DNA from: TOLSYN sp963732315
Lineage (GTDB): Bacteria > Acidobacteriota > Terriglobia > Terriglobales > Acidobacteriaceae
Length of the DNA: 64,000 bases
Direction of reading: 5' to 3'
Assembly: GCA_963732315.1 (NCBI GenBank)
Contig: CAVSYY010000012.1
Span: 135,828 to 199,827, forward strand
Below, piece after piece: positions 58,880 to 64,000 of this stretch (within the stretch, counting starts at the first letter, position 1; the number at the start of each line of letters is the position of its first letter). The translations under genes were made by a program, and so were the position numbers. A model generated the notes under the pieces. It saw nothing but the letters and a program-made list of their open reading frames with translations, had not been told where the DNA came from and did not search any database.

Positions 58880-58919
58880 GGTGGCCCCATGTAAGCCTTC
58901 TTTTGGCTTGAGTGGGGTA
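58880..58919. repeat. dispersed palindromic repeat, GTGGCCCA family, copy g
   Basis: CCCCATGTAAGCC and GGCTTGAGTGGGG around TTCTTTT; it separates hldA and hldC. Confidence 0.7.
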
Positions 58920-58943
58920 GTTCAAAGCATCGCTGGAGGAAAT

Positions 58944-59411
58944 TTGGGAACCATCGTCGAGCGCGGAGAGCTGGCCGCAGTCGTCGCCCGCTGGCGCGAT
59001 GCCGGAGAGACCATCACTCTCGCCAACGGCTGCTTCGACCTGCTGCACGTCGGCCACGTGCGTTATCTGCAGGGTGCACGCGCCCTCGGGGGCAGGCTGG
59101 TCGTCGCCATCAACTCGGACCAGAGTGTGCGCCGCCTCAAAGGCCCCGGACGCCCTGCCATGCCCGAAAACGAACGCGCCGAGATTATCGCCGCGCTCGC
59201 CTGCGTCGATGCCGTCGTCATCTTCGACGAACCCGACGTCCGCGCCCTCATCTGCGAGATCCGCCCCAACATCCAAGTCAAGGGAACCGACTACACCGCC
59301 GACACCGTGCCCGAGCGCGACGAAGTATTAGCCTACGGCGGACGCGTCGAAATCGTCGGCGATCCCAAAGACCACTCCACCACCGATCTGCTGGGCAGGA
59401 TCGGGCAGTAG
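58944..59411 (+). CDS. hldC: D-glycero-beta-D-manno-heptose 1-phosphate adenylyltransferase
   Basis: 155 residues from a TTG at 58944, chosen because GGAGG lies 6 nt upstream; an alternative start at 58857 would run through the repeat and overlap hldA. Cytidylyltransferase fold with CFDLLHVGHVRYL (HxGH) and NSDQSVRRLKGPGRP. Makes ADP-heptose. The KGTDYTADTVPE and DHSTTDLLGRI motifs near the end are canonical for HldC/HldE-C. Confidence 0.94.
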   Translation: MGTIVERGELAAVVARWRDAGETITLANGCFDLLHVGHVRYLQGARALGGRLVVAINSDQSVRRLKGPGRPAMPENERAEIIAALACVDAVVIFDEPDVRALICEIRPNIQVKGTDYTADTVPERDEVLAYGGRVEIVGDPKDHSTTDLLGRIGQ

Positions 59412-59416
59412 CCTCC

Positions 59417-60493
59417 ATGCTTCCTCGCGTGCTTATCGTGCGCCTCGGCGCCATGGGAGATGTCGTGCACGCCCTGCCTGCCGTGGCCATGCTGCGCTCC
59501 GCCCTGCCGGAGGCGCACATCGGCTGGGTCGTGGAACAGCGTTGGCGCGAGCTGCTGTGCGCCCCCGGAACCGAATTGGCCGGCCCGCGCGTCCCCGGCC
59601 GTCCTCTGCTCGACGAGCTTCATCTGGTCGATACCCGCGCCTGGCGCAAACGTCCTTTCAACCCCGCCGTGCGAAGCGAATTCCTTTCCGCCTTCCGCCG
59701 CCTGCGCCTCCGCCAATATGACTTCGCGCTCGACTTGCAGGGCGCAATCAAATCCGCGCTTCTGGCTCGCCTTTCAGGCGCCGGACTCATCTTCGGCTTC
59801 CGCCAGCCGCGCGAATCCCAGGCCCGCTGGCTCTACGCTCGCTCGGTCAAAACCCACGCCGCCCACGTCATCGACCAAAACCAGGAGCTGGTGCAAGCCG
59901 CCCTGCAGCACATGTGCCTTTCGCCGGACGCAGCCATCCTGCCACCGGGTACCGCCTTGCTGCCCAGCGATCCACTCAGCGAGGCCCGCATCAGCTCGAT
60001 TCTCGACGCCCGGAGTCTTGCGCGCACCCCCATCGCCATCCTCAATCCCGGCGCCGGATGGCCCGCCAAGCAGTGGGCGCCCGCGCGTTACGCCGAGCTG
60101 GCGGTCCGTCTCTCCGAGCGCGGTCTGCCCTCGGTCATCAATTACGGCCCCGGTGAAAAGGACCTTGCCGAACAAGTCGCCGCCGCCGGCAACGGACGCG
60201 CCCTGGCCCTCCCCACATCCCTCGGCGAGTTCATCGCCCTGGCCCGCCGCGCGCACCTGTTCGTCGGCGGAGACACCGGCCCCATGCACATAGCCGCCCT
60301 GCTCGGCGTCAACACCGTCGCTCTCTTCGGCCCCACCGATCCTGCCCGCAACGGCCCCTACTGGCCCGCCACGCGCGTCCTGCGAGACCCCGCCAGCATC
60401 ACCAGTTACAGCCACAAACGCACCACTGACTCCGGCCTAGAAAACCTCACTGTCGAGCGCGTCCTGGCCGAAATCGACTCTCTCCTGGCTTGA
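59417..60493 (+). CDS. LPS heptosyltransferase (glycosyltransferase family 9)
   Basis: 358 residues. Start ATG at 59417, 5 nt after hldC. GT9 features: N-terminal VLIVRLGAMGDVVHALPAVA (WaaC-type active-site Asp), HVIDQNQELVQAAL, the ILNPGAGWPAKQWAPARYAEL motif with the Lys that binds ADP-heptose, and the FVGGDTGPMHIAALLG loop. It should attach the first heptose to Kdo of lipid A (WaaC-like), but WaaF/WaaC roles cannot be told apart safely. Confidence 0.92.
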   Translation: MLPRVLIVRLGAMGDVVHALPAVAMLRSALPEAHIGWVVEQRWRELLCAPGTELAGPRVPGRPLLDELHLVDTRAWRKRPFNPAVRSEFLSAFRRLRLRQYDFALDLQGAIKSALLARLSGAGLIFGFRQPRESQARWLYARSVKTHAAHVIDQNQELVQAALQHMCLSPDAAILPPGTALLPSDPLSEARISSILDARSLARTPIAILNPGAGWPAKQWAPARYAELAVRLSERGLPSVINYGPGEKDLAEQVAAAGNGRALALPTSLGEFIALARRAHLFVGGDTGPMHIAALLGVNTVALFGPTDPARNGPYWPATRVLRDPASITSYSHKRTTDSGLENLTVERVLAEIDSLLA

Positions 60494-60614
60494 CCGTCCG
60501 CCCGCCGCTTCGCCCCTTTTCCTCATTTCCGGAAGCCAGCCATCGCCGCCCTACGCGCCTTAACCCTCCCGATGCCGTAGAATGCTAAGAGATAACTCTA
60601 AATAAAGGTCGTTC

Positions 60615-61154
60615 ATGGACTGGGGACGTATCGCCAAGAGAATTCGCGTGCCGTTGGGATTCCTCTTCACGGCTTTTTTTCTCGTCTTCGCCCGTCCCCG
60701 CCCGTGGTCGCTTGCCACCGGATCGGCCGTGGCCCTCACCGGGGTCTGGATTCGCGCCATCTCCAGCGGTCATGTCAAAAAGAATGAAAAACTTGCGACC
60801 AGTGGCCCCTACGCCTACACCCGCAATCCCCTGTACTTCGGCTCCATCGTCATCGCCACCGGCTTCGCCCTGGCCGCCCTGCGCTGGGAGATTGCCGTCG
60901 CCCTCGTCATTCTCTTCGCGGCCATCTACGTCCCGGTGATTCGCGGCGAGGAGCAGTTCCTCGGCCAACGCTTCGCCAATTACTCCGAATACTGCTCTCG
61001 CGTGCCCCGCCTGCTGCCCCGTCTCCGCGCCGGCGACGAAGGCCGCTCCCGCTTCTCGCCCGAACTCTATCGCCAGCACCGCGAATACAAAGCCCTGCTC
61101 GGGACCCTGGCGGTCATCGCCGCCCTGGCCCTGCGGCTTTGGATGGCGCACTGA
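60615..61154 (+). CDS. isoprenylcysteine carboxyl methyltransferase-like/phospholipid methyltransferase-like membrane protein
   Basis: 179 residues, about four membrane helices. The SAM/active-site part reads GPYAYTRNPLYFGSIVIATG and the C-terminal RGEEQFLGQRFANYSEYCSRVPRLLP, the ICMT/PEMT signature (RNPLY and EE...Y). It methylates an unknown membrane-linked substrate. The 120-nt gap before it holds a possible TAGAAT -10 element (60577). The next gene begins 5 nt after its stop. Confidence 0.87.
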   Translation: MDWGRIAKRIRVPLGFLFTAFFLVFARPRPWSLATGSAVALTGVWIRAISSGHVKKNEKLATSGPYAYTRNPLYFGSIVIATGFALAALRWEIAVALVILFAAIYVPVIRGEEQFLGQRFANYSEYCSRVPRLLPRLRAGDEGRSRFSPELYRQHREYKALLGTLAVIAALALRLWMAH

Positions 61155-61158
61155 ACCC

Positions 61159-61956
61159 ATGCGAACTCTGACGCGAATCCTTCTGCCGACCCTCGCCGCG
61201 CTCGCCATCGGCCCCTGGAGCCCAGTCCTTTCCGCCCAGCAGGCGTCGATCTCGGCCAGCCCCCACTCCGCCATCGAACCCGCCGGCGAAACCTTCCACT
61301 TTCCCACTCAAACCCTCCATTACGACGCCGAGTGGCGCCTCTGGAAGGCCGGTACCGCAACCATCCGCATCGAACCCACCGGCGCAATGGAGCACGTCAT
61401 CGCCACCGCCGAGGCCTCCGGCGCCGTCGCAGTCCTCTATCGCGTCGAAGACCGCATCGAATCCTACTTCGATCTCCGCACCAACTGTTCGGACCGCATC
61501 CTCAAGCACTCGGAAGAAGGCTTCCACAAGCGCGAAACCGACCTCGTCTTCGACGCCACCCGCGGCAAAAGCGTGCTCGATGAGCGCAACCTCCGCAGCG
61601 GCGAAACCCAGCACCGGGAGACCGACTCCCCCGCCTGCGTCACCGATGTCCTCTCCGGAATCTTCTACGTCGGCTCCCAGCGCCTCGAGCCCGGCGCCGT
61701 ACACGTCTTTCCCATTAACGATGGAGGCAAAACCGTCGATGTCACTGCCTTCGTCGAGGGTCGCGAACTGGTGAAGACCGATGCTGGAACCTTCCGCACC
61801 GTGCGCGTCGCCGTTTACTCCAATGCCGCGGCGCTCAAGGGACGCGGAAAAGTCTGGGTCTGGTACACCGACGACGCCGCCCATCTTCCCGTGCAGATGC
61901 GTTCCCACCTCTTCTGGGGAACCATGACCCTGCGTCTCTCACGGGTCGACAAATAG
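61159..61956 (+). CDS. DUF3108 exported protein
   Basis: 265 residues with a signal peptide (ILLPTLAALAIGPWSPVLSAQ). The rest is one beta-rich domain: TLHYDAEWRLWKAGTATIRIE, VEDRIESYFDLRTNCSDRILKHSEEGFHKR, CVTDVLSGIFYVGSQRLEPG and VWVWYTDDAAHLPVQMRSHLFWGTMTLRL, the DUF3108 pattern of periplasmic proteins. No function is known. Its stop meets the convergent methyltransferase stop with no spacer. Confidence 0.88.
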   Translation: MRTLTRILLPTLAALAIGPWSPVLSAQQASISASPHSAIEPAGETFHFPTQTLHYDAEWRLWKAGTATIRIEPTGAMEHVIATAEASGAVAVLYRVEDRIESYFDLRTNCSDRILKHSEEGFHKRETDLVFDATRGKSVLDERNLRSGETQHRETDSPACVTDVLSGIFYVGSQRLEPGAVHVFPINDGGKTVDVTAFVEGRELVKTDAGTFRTVRVAVYSNAAALKGRGKVWVWYTDDAAHLPVQMRSHLFWGTMTLRLSRVDK

Positions 61957-62754
61957 TCATGAGTTTTCCGCCAGCGCCCACATGTTGTCGCTGGTCGGGA
62001 GATGATCGGCCACTCCGGCGCGCAGCACCCGAAATCCGGCATCGCGCAGCAGCCGCGCCAGCAGCTCCGGCACAAAGTAGTTCACGTGGTCAGGGTGGCG
62101 GAAGCCGCACCAGCGCGCCCCGCGCAATACGCGATTGAAGCTGCCGAAGTTCGGAACCTTGACGATCAGCCTGGCACTGGGCCGCATCAGCCCACGAGCC
62201 GACTCCAAAGCCGCACGCGGATTCACCTCGTGCTCCAGGTAGGAGTTCATAATGACCCCGGTGAAAAATCCCGCCTCAAACTGCTTCATCCCGGATAGCG
62301 CATCCGCCTGCACCACCCGCCCGCCGCGCGGCGCCACGCGAGACTGTGCAACCTGCGCCTGTTTCCTGGAAACCTCAACGCCGAACGGAATGTACCGCTC
62401 CGGCAGCCCTTCCAGCGCCACGCCCGCGCCGCAGCCCACGTCCAGCACCGGTCCCGGAGCCACGAACCGGCGCACCCATTGGCCCAGTTTGTCGCGCCGG
62501 AGCAGGCGCTTCGGGAGGGTGCTGATCCCGTGGCCTATGTCGTGCAGCACAGGATTGCGCCCCCGCCGCTTCGCGCCCTCTTCCGCCCAGGTTTTTTCCC
62601 AGGCAAACTCCTCTTCCAGCGCCACGTATTCCGGCGGATTCACCAGATAGACCAACCCGCATCCGCCGCAGCGCTTCAGTTCCCAAGGCGCCAGCGAATA
62701 CCCCAGCACTGGCCTCGATCGATTGTCATGATTGCAGAGCGGACAAGGACGCAT
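61957..62754 (-). CDS. class I SAM-dependent methyltransferase with N-terminal zinc ribbon
   Basis: 265 residues. A CPLC...CGGCG zinc-ribbon at residues 4-33 precedes a Rossmann methyltransferase: motif I VLDVGCGAGVAL, then GVEVSRKQAQVAQSR, VVQADALSG and FTGVIMNSYLEHEVNPRAAL. RHPDHVNYFVPELLARLLRDAGF is the pattern of small-molecule/sugar methyltransferases of the Methyltransf_23 group. The substrate may be an O-antigen sugar or lipid, judging from the LPS genes on the opposite strand; this is a guess. Confidence 0.88.
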   Translation of the reverse strand: MRPCPLCNHDNRSRPVLGYSLAPWELKRCGGCGLVYLVNPPEYVALEEEFAWEKTWAEEGAKRRGRNPVLHDIGHGISTLPKRLLRRDKLGQWVRRFVAPGPVLDVGCGAGVALEGLPERYIPFGVEVSRKQAQVAQSRVAPRGGRVVQADALSGMKQFEAGFFTGVIMNSYLEHEVNPRAALESARGLMRPSARLIVKVPNFGSFNRVLRGARWCGFRHPDHVNYFVPELLARLLRDAGFRVLRAGVADHLPTSDNMWALAENS

Positions 62755-62769
62755 CGCATGAATATTAGC

Positions 62770-62840
62770 ACCCGGCGCCAGCGGACGGAGCGGCCCAGCG
62801 TCCGCGACCGGAGGGCCACCCGTTGGCCCGTACCCGACCC
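62770..62840. repeat. two CGGCCGGAGCGGC-family repeats
   Basis: GGCGCCAGCGGACGGAGCGG, then CCCAGCGTCCGCGACCGGAG plus GGCCACCCGTTGGCCCGTACCCGAC. Lies between the methyltransferase start and the stop of the 96-residue protein. Confidence 0.6.
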
Positions 62841-62851
62841 GCCTTGCGCCC

Positions 62852-63142
62852 CTATTGCAGCCGGAAGCGCTCGCGCATCAGCCGCTGGAAGCGCGGACGG
62901 TACAGCAGGTCGTAGGCCAGCTCCTTGCCCGGAAACATCGCCAGCGCCGCCGTGCGCGAGTCGGCCACCATCTGCGAGGCTTCCTCAACCGTCAGCGTGG
63001 GATCCTGTGCGATCACCTGCATCACCAGGTTCATCATCAATTGAAGGCGGCGCAATCGTTTCAGTTCGTCCAGCGCCTCGGCTTGCTCGGGATCATTTTC
63101 GCCTTCCTTCGTGCGATCCTGATTCGTGCCATCCTGATCCAT
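62852..63142 (-). CDS. small helical protein of unknown function
   Basis: 96 residues. A charged N-terminus (MDQDGTNQDRTKEGENDPEQ) is followed by an amphipathic coiled stretch (EALDELKRLRRLQLMMNLVM) and a basic C-terminus (YDLLYRPRFQRLMRERFRLQ). The middle VIAQDPTLTVEEASQMVADSRTAALAMFPGKELAYDL looks conserved. I have seen such proteins as uncharacterised singletons in acidobacteria. No domain assigned. Confidence 0.65.
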   Translation of the reverse strand: MDQDGTNQDRTKEGENDPEQAEALDELKRLRRLQLMMNLVMQVIAQDPTLTVEEASQMVADSRTAALAMFPGKELAYDLLYRPRFQRLMRERFRLQ

Positions 63143-63243
63143 GCGGGGACTCCTCGGTACAGCTTGCCTCTAGTTCGATGTCGCCACCCTCCCCGCGGTA
63201 ACGGAAAAAATATCTAATCGGCTCAATCCTCTTTTTTAGGGCG

Positions 63244-63272
63244 TTGACCCCAGCCCCGACCGGTACTATCCT
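63244..63272 (+). promoter_or_regulatory. putative sigma70 promoter of the DUF2007 gene
   Basis: TTGACC (63244-63249), a 17-nt spacer and TATCCT (63267-63272), 33 nt before the ATG at 63306 with AGAGGAG between. Confidence 0.4.
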
Positions 63273-63305
63273 CGTCTGTTCGCATCTAACCAGAAGAGGA
63301 GTGCC

Positions 63306-63572
63306 ATGCCGGAGACCCCGAAGGAAGAACCCAACGAAGCATTGGTAGAAATTTTCTCGACGGAACAGGAATCCGAGGCCATGGTGGTGCAGAGTCTGCT
63401 GGAGTCCGCGGACATTGAAGTCCTGAAGTTCAACCTCGATGCTCCCCAGGACATACTGCCCGGCGTCGGAGGCGTCTCCCTCCAGGTCCGCGAAGATCAG
63501 GCCGAGGACGCCCGCGCCATCCTTGCCGAATACCAGAACAAAGGCCTCACCGAAACCGAGGCCCAGGGATAA
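63306..63572 (+). CDS. DUF2007 family protein
   Basis: 88 residues. ATG at 63306 after AGAGGAG. The DUF2007 pattern is complete: LVEIFSTEQESEAMVVQSLLESADIEVLKFN, then GGVSLQVREDQAEDARAIL. The family is a small ferredoxin-like (ACT-like) domain, called putative signal-transducing protein, with no proven role. Monocistronic. Confidence 0.88.
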   Translation: MPETPKEEPNEALVEIFSTEQESEAMVVQSLLESADIEVLKFNLDAPQDILPGVGGVSLQVREDQAEDARAILAEYQNKGLTETEAQG

Positions 63573-63603
63573 GCCGGCAGTCGCAATCCCGGCACTCACA
63601 ATC

Positions 63604-64000
63604 CTACGAACGGCTCCCGGCGCTTTCCCTCTGTGCGAACTCGCCCAGATAGGCGCGCAACTGGTCGCGCACCCGCCGGAATGCCGCCAGCCGTTCCTCC
63701 TCCGAACCGTCGAGCGCCGCCGGGTCTTCAAAGCTGTGGTGAAGCCTCTTCGCCGAACCGAAAAATACCGGACACGTTTCGCGTGCGCTGTCGCACACGG
63801 TGATGACGGCGTCGAAGCTCCACCCCGCGAACTCCTCCACGGACTTCGAACGGTGGCCGGAGATATCGATTCCCACTTCGCGCATCGCCGCAATCGCCTC
63901 CGGCCGCACCGCGCTGGGCCGGGTGCCCGCGCTCTCGACCTCAAAGCGATCCCCCGCGTCGTGCCGCAACAGTCCCTCCGCCATCTGGCTGCGCGCCGAC
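63604..64000 (-). CDS. arsC: arsenate reductase (LMW phosphatase type), 5' end outside the window
   Basis: 132 residues present, still open at the right edge. The first codons read SARSQMAEGLL, the end of the CTGNSARSQ P-loop motif, so the nucleophile Cys lies just past the window. DSARETCPVFFGSAKRLHHSFEDPAAL has the CP pair region typical of thioredoxin-coupled ArsC. HRSKSVEEFAGWSFDAVITVCD is also canonical. Reduces arsenate to arsenite. No other ars gene is visible. An LMW protein phosphatase role is less likely because of the C-terminal Cys-Pro. Confidence 0.9.
   Translation of the reverse strand, partial: SARSQMAEGLLRHDAGDRFEVESAGTRPSAVRPEAIAAMREVGIDISGHRSKSVEEFAGWSFDAVITVCDSARETCPVFFGSAKRLHHSFEDPAALDGSEEERLAAFRRVRDQLRAYLGEFAQRESAGSRS

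Overview
The window reads as one contig stretch of a GC-rich, Gram-negative Acidobacteriota genome, most likely of the Terriglobia/Acidobacteriia type. The signs are a sedolisin with Ig-like C-terminal repeats, LPS heptose genes, RND efflux parts, several gene families that I know mainly from acidobacteria, and the dispersed GTCATCCTGAGCG...GAAGGACC repeat. No sequence search was run, so the taxon is an inference. Most genes are ordinary chromosomal housekeeping genes. No rRNA, tRNA or CRISPR array was seen.

Layout. 0-6 kb: the first codons of rplM leave the left edge, then a secreted S53 protease, a TMEM175-like channel, a DUF308 membrane protein, an orphan FtsX/MacB-type permease and a small GALAV-repeat protein. 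6-12 kb: a GDP-mannose block (manA, manC, phosphomannomutase), an aspartate-type aminotransferase and coaD. 12-20 kb: an AI-2E-family permease, a STAS protein, bcp, a repeat-rich secreted protein, a lower-GC cassette (unknown protein plus a helical/ImmA-IrrE metalloprotease), folP and dtd. 19.8-28.6 kb: two tandem acyl carrier proteins with fabF, then a TetR regulator divergent from an RND tripartite pump whose inner-membrane gene is broken by four apparent indels. 28.6-35.5 kb: small regulators, an ABC ATPase, a CBS protein, a MerR regulator preceded by a candidate structured RNA, a half-size EamA transporter and recQ. 35.5-38.4 kb: pyrR-pyrB-pyrC. 38.5-40.4 kb: an accessory patch with a truncated response regulator, a lower-GC zinc-ribbon membrane protein and a GDCCVxC-type protein. 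40.5-50 kb: purD-purE-dinB, osmC, a NodB deacetylase, a deoxynucleoside kinase with panB and panC, dacB, an 18-bp tandem repeat and a GNAT. 50-64 kb: a membrane hydrolase, a lipid kinase, moaC coupled to a response regulator, then a long plus-strand run (oxidoreductase, TonB-like protein, a 46-codon membrane ORF, miaA, hldA, hldC, heptosyltransferase, ICMT-like methyltransferase, DUF3108), and a partial arsC at the right edge.

Cooperating genes: ManA, phosphomannomutase and ManC make GDP-mannose from fructose-6-phosphate. HldA, HldC and the heptosyltransferase make and attach LPS heptose. PyrR, PyrB and PyrC belong to UMP synthesis, PurD and PurE to IMP synthesis, PanB, PanC and CoaD to pantothenate/CoA, and the ACPs with FabF to fatty acid elongation.

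Two things stand out. First, gaps between genes are filled by at least five families of short palindromic repeats, and some copies extend into gene 3' ends. Second, about nine single-base indels are inferred in otherwise recognisable genes, clustered at 15-17, 23-24 and 52-53 kb. That points to assembly error in low-quality patches or to local gene decay.
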